Below, in pieces: positions 15,227 to 22,654 of a stretch of 35,779 nucleotides of DNA (within the stretch, counting starts at the first letter, position 1; the number at the start of each line of letters is the position of its first letter). This stretch comes from Candidatus Babelota bacterium (lineage in GTDB: Bacteria > Babelota > Babeliae > Babelales > JAHIUU01). The translations under genes were made by a program, and so were the position numbers. Where the stretch lies: contig JAHIUU010000002.1 of NCBI GenBank assembly GCA_018817025.1, forward strand, positions 1-35,779. The letters run 5' to 3'. The notes under the pieces are model-generated. The model did no database searches. It saw nothing but the letters and a program-made list of their open reading frames with translations, and had not been told where the DNA came from.

Positions 15227-15274
15227 AATAACCTCCATTTCCCAATAAGCTACTCACAAGATTCATCGTAAAAC

Positions 15275-15303
15275 AGTATATATAACAGAAAACTTGGACG
15301 CAA
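15275..15303 (-). promoter_or_regulatory. Promoter of the RING gene pair
   Basis: On the minus strand TTGCGT (15298-15303), a 17-base spacer and TATACT (15275-15280) lie about 50 bases upstream of the start at 15226, just after the terminator of the coiled-coil operon. Confidence 0.55.
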
Positions 15304-15350
15304 AAGCATCAAAAACCATTACAATCTGAAAACAACTCAAAATAAACAAA

Positions 15351-15374
15351 GCCACCGGCCATAAGACCGGTGGC
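15351..15374 (-). terminator. Rho-independent terminator of the coiled-coil operon
   Basis: GCCACCGGTC and GGCCGGTGGC form a strong GC-rich stem around TTAT. On the minus strand it is followed by TTTGTTTATTTT. It lies 27 bases after the last coiled-coil gene. Confidence 0.88.
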
Positions 15375-15400
15375 AACTGTTTTAACCAGAACGCAAGAAA

Positions 15401-15934
15401 CTATTCCTGATTTGCGACCGCATATTCAACAAGATCGTTGAAGAGGCGATAAAGCTCTTCGTAGGCCTCAACTTTACTTTTTAGCTCATCCTTAATCTTT
15501 TTGAGTTCCTTGCTTCTTAATAATACCTGCTTTTTCAAAGTATTCTTCTCTTTCACCGTCTCTTTATGCTTCTCGACAAACGCCTGGGTCGCTTGTTGCA
15601 AATCCTGCTCACTTTCGATAGGGATAATCCTCCCGATCGAATCGACCAACGAATTGTACGACCTAATTCTATCGATAAGAACCTTTACTTTTTCAACAAC
15701 GGAATCTCTATCATGAAGCTCACCTGCTAGATTTTCCTTCGCTCCGGTCAACTCTTCTTCAAGGCCTTTTAGCATGGATCTTAACTCATTTCGCTGCTTA
15801 ACAATCTGCGCCATTGCGGAAGCGCATCGCTCGTAATCCTGTTGATGCGTTTCATCATTGGCTTGAACAAAACCAACCCCCGAACAAAGACCCACTAAAA
15901 CCGCGTATGAAACCAATCTTCGAAAGCCTGTCAT
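15401..15934 (-). CDS. Exported coiled-coil protein, last gene of the cluster
   Basis: A protein of about 177 aa that is almost entirely predicted helix after a signal peptide (cleavage near V-Q-A-N). It carries the family signature seen in four neighbours, A-M-x2-I-V-x2-R-x2-L, directly after the signal peptide, followed by long heptad-like stretches rich in Glu, Lys and Leu. No membrane anchor is seen. The start at 15934 is chosen because GGGGAG lies nine bases upstream; the ATG at 15943 has it with no spacing. It would be secreted or periplasmic. Function is unknown. Confidence 0.8.
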   Translation of the reverse strand: MTGFRRLVSYAVLVGLCSGVGFVQANDETHQQDYERCASAMAQIVKQRNELRSMLKGLEEELTGAKENLAGELHDRDSVVEKVKVLIDRIRSYNSLVDSIGRIIPIESEQDLQQATQAFVEKHKETVKEKNTLKKQVLLRSKELKKIKDELKSKVEAYEELYRLFNDLVEYAVANQE

Positions 15935-15975
15935 CGCTCTCATCTCCCCTATAAAATGGTTGAATTATACCAATG

Positions 15976-16572
15976 TCACTGAACTTGCTGCTCTAAGTAA
16001 CTTGCCATGCTTTGGATAAACCTGTGATCGTTATTGATTGCGCTACTTTTTTTTGATCGATCTTTTTTACCTACAACCTTCCAAAAAAAAAATCCTGCTG
16101 CCAAACTCACCGCTGCACCAACTAGCACGCCGGCTAAGACGCCTTTTCCTGATTTTTGCCTGACGACGGGCTCCGGAAAAAGAGATTGTGTTTCTGCCAA
16201 CTTTTTCTTCTGAATATATGCAACCGCCTCGTCCAGCTTTGTTTTTTCTACACGATCAATATCTCGAATTCTTCTTGCAAACCCTCGAGCTCGAACTGAT
16301 AAGTCCTCTTTTCCCTTTGGAAAAACGCCATCAATATCCTTGACGACCATTCTTAATTCTTTCTTTTCTTCACCAATCTTCTTTTCCTGGTCGACAAGAT
16401 CCTCAAGCTTCTCTTCAAGTTCACTTCGAACATCAATTATATTTTTCAATGCACTAAGACCCCGTTGATACACATGCTTATCAACCGCCTCTTTTTCTGA
16501 CTGACCAATGCTTGGAAACCCAAATACTATAATAGCCGCTACTAATGTTATGCGTGTTACCTGTTTGCTCAT
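15976..16572 (-). CDS. Exported coiled-coil protein with C-terminal membrane segment
   Basis: A 198-aa protein with a signal peptide (about 1-25), the signature G-x2-A-L-x2-I-I-x2-R-x2-L at the start of the mature part, charged coiled coil, then the second family motif (V-V-K-D-I-x-x-V-F-P-x-G). A glycine/alanine-rich hydrophobic helix (about 144-168) is followed by a basic stop-transfer-like K-K-D-R. The product would be anchored in a membrane with its coiled coil facing the periplasm or surface. It aligns by eye with the proteins at 16885-17430 and 18306-18956, so these are paralogues. Function is unknown. Confidence 0.82.
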   Translation of the reverse strand: MSKQVTRITLVAAIIVFGFPSIGQSEKEAVDKHVYQRGLSALKNIIDVRSELEEKLEDLVDQEKKIGEEKKELRMVVKDIDGVFPKGKEDLSVRARGFARRIRDIDRVEKTKLDEAVAYIQKKKLAETQSLFPEPVVRQKSGKGVLAGVLVGAAVSLAAGFFFWKVVGKKDRSKKSSAINNDHRFIQSMASYLEQQVQ

Positions 16573-16627
16573 CTGCTCTGTCTTCCTCGTTGTAAATATT
16601 TAACCTATAAAAACACTCTTCTTATTA

Positions 16628-16888
16628 TTACGTATTCTCTTCTGCGAAATCAGCTAGCTCCACCAAGAGCTCTTTAAGCTCATCTCGCTCTCTTGCAAGT
16701 CTCGCTAGACAGTCAGCATCATCACACTTGTCATGATCAACCTGTCGTAATACCGCCGACTCTGGATTTTGCTTGCCCGACATTAAGCGTAAAAATTTCA
16801 GCTCATTATGACTGATGCAACACACGCTTGACATCATAGAAATAACAAGCGCAAAAACAATCAAAATCCCAAAAGCTCCATGCTTCAT
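16628..16888 (-). CDS. Small exported protein of the coiled-coil cluster
   Basis: An 86-aa protein with a signal peptide or N-terminal anchor (about 7-24, with Cys at the end that could be a lipoprotein site but lacks a clean lipobox). The C-terminal half is a charged helix ending in C-L-A-R-L-A-R-E-R-D-E-L-K-E-L-L, which matches the family signature R-x2-L position for position. It may be a shortened paralogue. Its ATG overlaps the stop of the upstream gene (ATGA, 16885-16888), so translation is coupled. Confidence 0.72.
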   Translation of the reverse strand: MKHGAFGILIVFALVISMMSSVCCISHNELKFLRLMSGKQNPESAVLRQVDHDKCDDADCLARLARERDELKELLVELADFAEENT

Positions 16889-17430
16889 TCACCCTCACTT
16901 TCTGTCTTATTATTCTGGTTACGATTCGCACCAAAAACGTTCCTCGCTGTATACCCTAAGTTGCTTGTTGTCATACGATTTCCGTCCTCAACTCTGCTTA
17001 TTCTTTCATTTGTATCCAAAAAGTATCTCATGAGAAGCCAAAATCCAACATTCAGCCCGACACCAGCAATAACCGACAAAACGACCAACGCTTTATTCAT
17101 CTGCCAGTAGTTTGCATGTATATATTGTTTTTCTTGTTCGAGATACTTGATTCTAAGAATCGCCTTTTCGACCCGCTCTTGCAGGCTCCAATCGCCACCG
17201 GGAAAGGCCACACAAACCTCATTCATGATCATCTCGAGACGCTTCTTTTGGTCTTCAAGATCTCCGCCATCTTTAACAATATTTTCTATTGCTTTTTTTA
17301 AAGACTCGCGTGACGCAACAATCTTCTCAAGCGCATTCGCACCAAGATTAAATCGCTTAACCGTATTTTGATCCCCAAAACACGTCTGAAACAACCCACA
17401 ACATAAGATCAAAACTAAACCAAATTTCAC
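16885..17430 (-). CDS. Exported coiled-coil protein with membrane segment
   Basis: A 181-aa protein that starts at GTG with GGAG seven bases upstream. A signal peptide (about 1-19) is followed by the family signature G-x2-A-L-x2-I-V-x2-R-x2-L, a coiled coil with the I-M-N-E-V-x3-F-P-G-G motif, a membrane helix (about 112-136) and a polar Asn-rich tail. It has the same layout as the copies at 15976 and 18306. It is followed by the 86-aa gene with a four-base overlap. Function is unknown. Confidence 0.82.
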   Translation of the reverse strand: MKFGLVLILCCGLFQTCFGDQNTVKRFNLGANALEKIVASRESLKKAIENIVKDGGDLEDQKKRLEMIMNEVCVAFPGGDWSLQERVEKAILRIKYLEQEKQYIHANYWQMNKALVVLSVIAGVGLNVGFWLLMRYFLDTNERISRVEDGNRMTTSNLGYTARNVFGANRNQNNKTESEGE

Positions 17431-17543
17431 TGTTTTTCTCCGCTGTATTTTTTCTCTCGCCTATCCTCGTCCATCGATGTCCCACATCGTAAAATGAATC
17501 AAATAAAAGTCAAGGTCTCAAAACGCTCATTCAAATTAGAAAA

Positions 17544-17876
17544 TCAAACCGGAGGAACCCGGTTGTTAGGTAAGAGTCCTAGAAGCCAGACCAGAAATCC
17601 ATCTCCAAAGAGAACGACTCCTTGCACCAGGCAAACGCCGCTCACTACTTTTAAGATCATGCTCCGATCAACAACTTTCTTCTTTTCATGCACCGGCAAA
17701 CTATTAATAGTAGCTTCTAAAGCTTTAATATTTTCATTTATCTTCTTTAAAACACTTTCGTCCTGCTCGATAAGAAACTCTATATCTTTGCTCGAAATAT
17801 CTTTCTTAGAATTCATACCAATACAAAAACCAAAAGAAAGCGTTATTGCCAAGAAAAAAAGAACCCTTATTTTCAC
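17544..17876 (-). CDS. Small exported/membrane protein of the coiled-coil cluster
   Basis: A 110-aa protein with a signal peptide (about 1-20), a short charged helical segment and a long C-terminal hydrophobic helix (about 73-102). The start is GTG, placed immediately after the TAG stop of the upstream gene with no gap, so the pair is translationally coupled. It does not show the R-x2-L signature clearly, and it may be a reduced member of the set. A 113-base gap with no obvious promoter follows before the next gene. Confidence 0.72.
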   Translation of the reverse strand: MKIRVLFFLAITLSFGFCIGMNSKKDISSKDIEFLIEQDESVLKKINENIKALEATINSLPVHEKKKVVDRSMILKVVSGVCLVQGVVLFGDGFLVWLLGLLPNNRVPPV

Positions 17877-18293
17877 CTACTCTCCCAGCTTCTTCTTCAC
17901 TAAAACACTTAAATGCTCTACCGCCCGGTTTAACGTCTTTTTGTCCCCATGAGACTTTTGTAGCGCTTCAAACAAACGTATCATGCTCATGCTCTTCCTC
18001 TCAAGTTCCTCTTTAAAAGGAGCCGTGTTGCCAAAAGACTCCTGGCAAATAAGACCAGAAACCTTCTCGATCTCAGCCAAAATTTCATTGTTATACTTGT
18101 CACTCAACTCGTTAAACTGTTTGCTCATCCCTTGTGTAAACTCACGATTTTCCGGAGAGAGAAGCCTGTCAATTTCCTGACCTATCTCCCCAAAAGAAAG
18201 CTCTCCGACTGTTTTTTTGTTCATTGCCAAACAACTTCCGCCCAAACTCCCTAACAAAACCCCCAACAATAATAACCGTCTCGTCATAACCAC
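17877..18293 (-). CDS. Exported coiled-coil protein
   Basis: A 138-aa protein with a signal peptide (ending near S-C-L-A) and a charged helical mature part with no membrane anchor. The start is GTG with AAGGAG seven bases upstream; an ATG two codons later has the site too far away. The sequence G-E-L-S-F-G-E-I-G-Q-E-I-D-R-L-L is helical, but the family signature is not obvious. It is located 12 bases after the preceding gene and adjoins the next. Function is unknown. Confidence 0.75.
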   Translation of the reverse strand: MVMTRRLLLLGVLLGSLGGSCLAMNKKTVGELSFGEIGQEIDRLLSPENREFTQGMSKQFNELSDKYNNEILAEIEKVSGLICQESFGNTAPFKEELERKSMSMIRLFEALQKSHGDKKTLNRAVEHLSVLVKKKLGE

Positions 18294-18305
18294 AAAAACA
18301 CTCCT

Positions 18306-18956
18306 TTATTTATTTTTTGCACCATCAAATGCCTGCCTAACTTGACGCTGTCTAGCATGCGCTTTTATCAAATCCCGAAACAACCGAGTTCGCTCATGCT
18401 CCATTGCTTCAACCCTATCCCCAAAAAAAGCATCTACCGACGCAAGATCATCGTGTTCAATACGCGCTTTGTGGTCCCTATCCCTCAGATAATAATATGC
18501 CTTTGCAGCGCCCCAAATAGCTATATTAGCAATAAGAAAACCACCAACAATAAGCATAAGTCTTGTAGATGCTTTTGAATTAGGAACCAGCCAGGTTCCA
18601 CTCTGTACGCTTTGATTTTCCCACTCAAGATTTCGCAGCCTATTAACTATTGTCTCGGTCTGGTCACACACCCCGCCACCGCCGTAGGGAAAAAAACGCT
18701 CGATGCTTTTCATAATCGCACTAAGCTCTTCTCGGTCCTTCTCATGTAGTTTCTTCTTACCATCAAAACCCGCCAACTCGCCCTTGAGCCGGTCTCGAAC
18801 CGAAACGATTTTCTTTAATGCCTCAATTCCAGCCAGAAGCTTTTCATCACGTATCTCATTTGTTTCTTCCCCGGCACACAACGTCCCAAATAACGCAAGT
18901 ACCCCCAGTGTCATCAACCGTCTCCATGTCAATGTCCATGTCAGTGTCATCATCAT
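18306..18956 (-). CDS. Exported coiled-coil protein with membrane segment
   Basis: A 216-aa protein, the largest of the set. After a signal peptide it has the signature G-x2-A-L-x2-I-V-x2-R-x2-L, a second motif I-M-x2-I-x2-F-F-P-Y-G, a membrane helix (about 130-155) and a long basic/acidic helical tail. The exact start is uncertain: the frame opens with three ATGs and a repeated ACATGGACATTG-like stretch, and an ATG at codon 15 (with GGAG seven bases upstream) would still give a complete signal peptide. It is a clear paralogue of the proteins at 15976 and 16885. Confidence 0.8.
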   Translation of the reverse strand: MMMTLTWTLTWRRLMTLGVLALFGTLCAGEETNEIRDEKLLAGIEALKKIVSVRDRLKGELAGFDGKKKLHEKDREELSAIMKSIERFFPYGGGGVCDQTETIVNRLRNLEWENQSVQSGTWLVPNSKASTRLMLIVGGFLIANIAIWGAAKAYYYLRDRDHKARIEHDDLASVDAFFGDRVEAMEHERTRLFRDLIKAHARQRQVRQAFDGAKNK

Positions 18957-18961
18957 CCTGT

Positions 18962-19408
18962 CTATTTTTGGTTGGTCACCTTTTCAAAAACTTCCGTAAG
19001 ACGCTTAACAACCATGTCGTGATCCTTTTCTAGCAAGTTATATGCTTCGGCCAAACTCTTCACGTAAGTCATCAACAATTCTGCGCCTGTTTTTTCCTGC
19101 TGATCTTCACCAATACCTTCACCGTTTTTAAATTCGTCTGGAATTAAGTTTGCGATATCATTTGCAACAAAAGATTTTATCTGTTCTAGATCTTTTTCCC
19201 TGGCACTGAGCTGGAGAAGTAACGCCTGAACCTGTTTTTCCAACTCTTTGAACGATTCGTTTTTCTTATCATACTCACTATCTACACCGTTTATTAACTT
19301 AAGCACCTCGTCCACAGGCACCCGCTTTCCCATCGCATTACTCGAACCAACTCCCCCAAAAGTCAACCCCAGAATAATAACCGTTACGATCTTGTAGTAA
19401 CTTTTCAT
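18962..19408 (-). CDS. Exported coiled-coil protein
   Basis: A 148-aa protein with a signal peptide (about 1-25), then a near-continuous amphipathic helix rich in Glu, Lys and Leu and no membrane anchor. The segment D-I-A-N-L-I-P-x3-K-N-G-E may be a distant version of the second family motif. GGGGA lies eight bases before the ATG. The next gene follows after 5 bases. Function is unknown. Confidence 0.76.
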   Translation of the reverse strand: MKSYYKIVTVIILGLTFGGVGSSNAMGKRVPVDEVLKLINGVDSEYDKKNESFKELEKQVQALLLQLSAREKDLEQIKSFVANDIANLIPDEFKNGEGIGEDQQEKTGAELLMTYVKSLAEAYNLLEKDHDMVVKRLTEVFEKVTNQK

Positions 19409-19420
19409 AACACAGTTCCC

Positions 19421-19867
19421 CTATAACTTTGATCTTTTTTTACTTTTAAGCTGTTCAAGTTCTTTCTTTGCCTCGTTGCAACGGTCGGTTGCAGCACGAT
19501 GCCATCCCACATGCTTCTCTCGTTCTCCTGAGAACTCTTCATACGCTTGCCTATACGCCCGACAATATATTTCAAGCGGATCCCCCGAGAGAAAATTTTC
19601 CCAACCTGCTTCTTTCTTTTTCAAATCAGCTTCACGCTCTTTCAGGCTCTTTTCCCATTCAGCAAGCTGATTCTTCTTTGTTACCCCCAGCAAGCGATTG
19701 CACTTTTTCTTCAATCGATCACACTCTTTTTTCAACCGATCACACTCTTTTTCTATCTCGGTCAGGTAATACAAGCTATCACCTAACCGACTATCCATTG
19801 AAATTATAGGCATAACAAATAGCACCTCAATCAGAACACTTGCTAGTGCCATCTTGAAACTCTTCAT
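19421..19867 (-). CDS. Exported coiled-coil protein, first gene of the cluster
   Basis: A 148-aa protein with a signal peptide and a coiled coil containing a perfect-looking heptad repeat, (K/E)-x-C-(D/N)-R-L-K, three times in a row, encoded by tandem 21-base repeats at about 19690-19752. ATG at 19867 is chosen because AGGATGG lies six bases upstream; a TTG nine codons earlier is less likely. Cysteines at one heptad position could make inter-chain disulfides in the periplasm. The gene is first after the promoter at 19955-19982. Function is unknown. Confidence 0.78.
   Translation of the reverse strand: MKSFKMALASVLIEVLFVMPIISMDSRLGDSLYYLTEIEKECDRLKKECDRLKKKCNRLLGVTKKNQLAEWEKSLKEREADLKKKEAGWENFLSGDPLEIYCRAYRQAYEEFSGEREKHVGWHRAATDRCNEAKKELEQLKSKKRSKL
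19690..19755 (-). repeat. Tandem 21-base repeat encoding coiled-coil heptads
   Basis: Nearly three copies of a 21-base unit (plus-strand core CGATCACACTCTTTTT) lie inside the first coiled-coil gene. Each unit codes for exactly one seven-residue heptad with Cys and Leu in fixed positions. Confidence 0.75.
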
Positions 19868-19954
19868 GTCAATCCATCCTGGTGCAATAATCAAATATCA
19901 TAAAATTCAAGACAAAAAGAACTAGGTGATAACCTCACTCAAACTGTCGACACC

Positions 19955-19982
19955 ATTGTAAGAAACACAATTAGAATGTCAA
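19955..19982 (-). promoter_or_regulatory. Promoter of the coiled-coil operon
   Basis: On the minus strand TTGACA (19977-19982), a 16-base spacer and TACAAT (19955-19960) form the best sigma-70 promoter in the window. It leaves a leader of about 80 bases before the start at 19867. Confidence 0.75.
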
Positions 19983-20000
19983 ACCTTTTTACTCTTGTTT

Positions 20001-21458
20001 TTAAAACGACCAACCCAACTTAAAATAAAGTTCATAACCCTCAAGCGCAGCATTATCCTGAGAAAATTCATATGCACCACCAAGGCCAAGAGTAAGTGGT
20101 GCTGAGTGATGAACATAAGAAGCAAGTCCGTAAAATTTATGTGTTATAGCGGGCGGCGAAGCGGCAACTTCGGTGCTGAGCATCGCTCTCTGAATAGGAC
20201 CCTCAAGATTATGATCACTGCCAAAATCAGGGTCTGGAGCTATTGTAAACGGATCAGTCGAAACATACGTACTAGGGTTTACAAGCGCGTATCGATCATC
20301 GTCCCAACATCGAACCAAAACGTCTTCACCTGCTCTAGAAAAATAGTTATAACCAAAATTTACCAAACAATTTTTGTGCCAAATATTAAGATTCATTGAG
20401 CAATCAAACAATAAACCAGGCCGCACTTTAACATCTTGTGTCAACACATTCGCTGCTGGAAAAACGCCATACTTCCCCGACTCACCAAGAAGTTCATAGT
20501 GTGACCACGCCCGTACAGAACTCCAATCATCTGAACGAAACCCAAGCGTGCGTCGCTGCGTGTTACTAAAAAATTGTTTGATATTATATGCGCAAGTTAA
20601 GTCTATCTTTGTTGCATCTGTCTTTTTAAAAACAGTCATCGCTTCAACGCCAAACCCAACTCCCCAATGCTGGCCATGTCCAACCACCGGCTCAAACATA
20701 CAGGCTCCAGTCGACTTATTTCCGGTTGGAATAACAACAATCGCTCGAGGCGATAAGTAATACTGGTCGTTGTTTGAAAACTGATGGCCTAGAAGTAGTT
20801 CAACATCTGCAACGCCACTCCTGCAATGTCGTTTACAACAAGTCATCCTCGCACAACGCAACGGAGCCTGCTTGTATGGATCTAACTTCTGCTGCAAGTG
20901 CCCACGAAAGTAGCAAACAACCCCAACATTCCTTCCCTCAACAAGCTCGGTCCTCTCATCCGTCGCACAAACCCCCAAACAGTGAGTCACCTGAACAACC
21001 GGCGCATGAGCCATAATAAATAGTCGCTTTGATATTTTAGTTAGCCGCTTACTGTAGACTAGATGTATCCCCTCAACCCTTCTCCATGGAGCAATCTGCA
21101 TCGTCCCCTTCAGCTGCAACGAATCCTGGTCATCAGTGAAAATAAAATTCTCTGCCTTAAAAGAAGTCTTGTTAGCACTTGTCCCCGAATCGATGCACAC
21201 CTCACTCCTACCGTTCCTACCAAAGTAAACCCCAAGCTGTTTCTTATTAGTGCTCTCTTGATAGAACGCGGTCGCCTGAAAGTGGCCAACATCTACCGAC
21301 TCACCACGAGCAATTAACTCGTCAGTATAATCATAAAACGTTGACTGCGTTGGAATCCGAATAGGCTGGGGAAGCAAGAAAGTTTTTTCGGTATAGTCTT
21401 GGGCAGCAAAGAGATTTGATACCAAAAGCAACAAAAAAATAGTAAGACGATATATCAT
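20001..21458 (-). CDS. Predicted outer-membrane beta-barrel protein
   Basis: A 485-aa protein with a clean signal peptide (about 1-18, cut after F-A-A) and a mature part of alternating short beta strands and polar loops. It ends in Y-F-K-L-G-W-S-F, the C-terminal aromatic signal recognised by the BAM machinery. Several Cys pairs (around 155-230) suggest disulfides in the periplasm or in surface loops. The start at 21458 is set by GGAGAG five bases upstream. No specific family was recognised; a porin or adhesin role is possible. It stands alone between the coiled-coil operon and a mobile element. Confidence 0.78.
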   Translation of the reverse strand: MIYRLTIFLLLLVSNLFAAQDYTEKTFLLPQPIRIPTQSTFYDYTDELIARGESVDVGHFQATAFYQESTNKKQLGVYFGRNGRSEVCIDSGTSANKTSFKAENFIFTDDQDSLQLKGTMQIAPWRRVEGIHLVYSKRLTKISKRLFIMAHAPVVQVTHCLGVCATDERTELVEGRNVGVVCYFRGHLQQKLDPYKQAPLRCARMTCCKRHCRSGVADVELLLGHQFSNNDQYYLSPRAIVVIPTGNKSTGACMFEPVVGHGQHWGVGFGVEAMTVFKKTDATKIDLTCAYNIKQFFSNTQRRTLGFRSDDWSSVRAWSHYELLGESGKYGVFPAANVLTQDVKVRPGLLFDCSMNLNIWHKNCLVNFGYNYFSRAGEDVLVRCWDDDRYALVNPSTYVSTDPFTIAPDPDFGSDHNLEGPIQRAMLSTEVAASPPAITHKFYGLASYVHHSAPLTLGLGGAYEFSQDNAALEGYELYFKLGWSF

Positions 21459-21678
21459 GTTTTCTCTCCAAAATTTTTTAATAAAATAATTATTTAACAA
21501 TGGTTCTGATCTTATCATAAATTATATTCGACACCAATCATTTGCTCCGTTCCAAAAACCAGATCGACTATTCTAAACAATCATGTCCAACACAATAATC
21601 CCCCGTTCGTCCCAGGTTATACAACATAAGCATCACCACGCCCCCGTTCATCCCGAGCAACGATATTTGTGGTATTTC

Positions 21679-21734
21679 AGCTATGGTCACGCCAACGGGA
21701 GCGTAAGGCCTACGGCCTTGGCTGCCCATAGCCT
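21679..21734 (+). repeat. REP-like hairpin, left copy (56 bases)
   Basis: An imperfect palindrome with an outer stem GCTATGG/CCATAGC, a middle stem with a bulged C, and an inner hairpin AGGCC-TAC-GGCCT. It aligns without gaps to the reverse complement of 22389-22444. At five paired positions both partners are changed together, so the pairing is conserved. Confidence 0.8.
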
Positions 21735-21831
21735 AAGACCAAGCCTAAGCACCTAAGATGCTACGCATTTGCAATGCTACGCATCTGTGGCGCCACGACT
21801 TGGAGATGCTGCAGGTAAAAAGCATGTGGTA
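21735..21831 (+). repeat. Inner inverted arm, left
   Basis: Nearly identical to the reverse complement of 22309-22388 except for a 16-base internal duplication (ATGCTACGCAT occurs twice) and a few changes. It contains GCCACGACTTGGAGATGC and CTGCAGGTAAAA, both shared with the right arm. Confidence 0.85.
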
Positions 21832-21840
21832 GATGGTTCT

Positions 21841-22257
21841 TTATAGGTTCTCGAGAAATATAAGTTCTTCTTCTAGGTTAATTTCTTCGTGATGTTTCTT
21901 TTGGTTTTTAATGTACTTAATTGTTCGATTTACCATTGAGTAGTGAATAGAAAAAACTCCGTTGCCTCTTTGCCAAAAGAAGAATTCGCCACTCTCTATT
22001 TTTTTGTTGATAGACTTTGTTGTTAGAGATTTTATAAAACCAGAGAACGTTATTGGAGCAATAGTCCCATCTGTTTTAATAAGAATATGAATATGATCGG
22101 CCATCCCTCCGATGGCAAGTATTTTGACGCCCTTTTTATACGCAAGTGCTCTGATATGCCGATATAATTTGTCTTTGATTGGATCCTCCAGAAAAGGCCA
22201 TCTCTTTTTAGTTGACCATACCAAGTGATAATAGACCTGCACTTTTGATTGGCTCAT
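21841..22257 (-). CDS. Y1 transposase, IS200/RAYT-like (HUH)
   Basis: A 138-aa single-strand DNA transposase of the Y1_Tnp fold. The HUH motif is H55-I-H57 and the catalytic tyrosine is Y115 in R-T-I-K-Y-I-K-N-Q, followed by a His pair at 122-123. The opening Y-H-L-V-W-S-T-K-K-R is typical of the family. These enzymes cut next to hairpins through a 5'-phosphotyrosine. No TnpB/accessory gene is adjacent. Arms with REP-like hairpins on both sides suggest it acts on them, as RAYT proteins act on REP sequences. GAGCTATCG-type leader with a weak ribosome site; gene intact. Confidence 0.92.
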   Translation of the reverse strand: MSQSKVQVYYHLVWSTKKRWPFLEDPIKDKLYRHIRALAYKKGVKILAIGGMADHIHILIKTDGTIAPITFSGFIKSLTTKSINKKIESGEFFFWQRGNGVFSIHYSMVNRTIKYIKNQKKHHEEINLEEELIFLENL

Positions 22258-22308
22258 ACGATAGCTCCTGTTTTTTTACTTATTTCACAAAAAAACTTTA
22301 GCAAATTA

Positions 22309-22388
22309 TACCATATGCTTTTACCTGCAGCATCTCCAAGTCGTGGCACCACAGATGCGTAGCATCTTAGGTGCCACGACTTGGTCTT
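22309..22388 (-). repeat. Inner inverted arm, right
   Basis: The inverted partner of 21735-21831. It also contains its own perfect 15-bp palindrome, CCAAGTCGTGGCACC (22336-22350) with GGTGCCACGACTTGG (22370-22384), around a loop that itself folds as AGATGC-GTA-GCATCT. Confidence 0.85.
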
Positions 22389-22444
22389 AGGCTGGGGGTA
22401 GCCGACGCCTTCGGCGTTACACCCCTGTCGGCGTAACCCCAGCT
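22389..22444 (-). repeat. REP-like hairpin, right copy (56 bases)
   Basis: Inverted homologue of 21679-21734. The outer stem is GCTGGGG/CCCCAGC and the inner hairpin ACGCC-TTC-GGCGT. Substitutions relative to the left copy are concentrated in compensating pairs. Confidence 0.8.
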
Positions 22445-22654
22445 GAAATCATACGAATATGGTCTCGAATTGTTTGGCTTCGAAAACCACTCGGGATGAA
22501 CGGTGGCGTGTGTGACGATCCCTCGGGTTTCGATGAACGGGGGGGTGGTGATATTTGCGTTGGGTAACCTGGGACGAGCGGGACGAGCGGGATTGGAAAA
22601 AAACTTGTAATGTGACGTGCAAGCGTGATCTTGGCGACCGTAGTTGTGATGTGG

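Larger units (their letters stand above)
21597..22594. mobile_element. Y1-transposase element with long imperfect inverted arms
   Basis: A single Y1 transposase gene is enclosed by two arms that are inverted copies of each other: left 21597-21831, right 22309-22594. Working outward from the gene, each arm contains an 80-97-base near-identical segment, a 56-base REP-like hairpin and an outer segment with GTTCATCCCGAG- and CGTCCCAGG-type sequence. The right outer segment is longer through an internal repetition of the GTTCATC motif. IS200/IS605 elements normally have hairpin ends and no long inverted repeats, so a RAYT-type or palindromic composite arrangement fits better. The element lies between two genes and borders the 3' end of a glycosyltransferase. 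Confidence 0.75.

Noticed and set aside
17494-17952. Plus-strand 152-codon frame opposite two coiled-coil genes
   Set aside because: It is antisense to two frames with good starts and signal peptides; its Ser/Thr/Phe-rich composition is typical of a shadow.
21597-22594. CRISPR array
   Set aside because: The repeats are inverted arms and hairpins, not regularly spaced direct repeats, and no cas gene is near.
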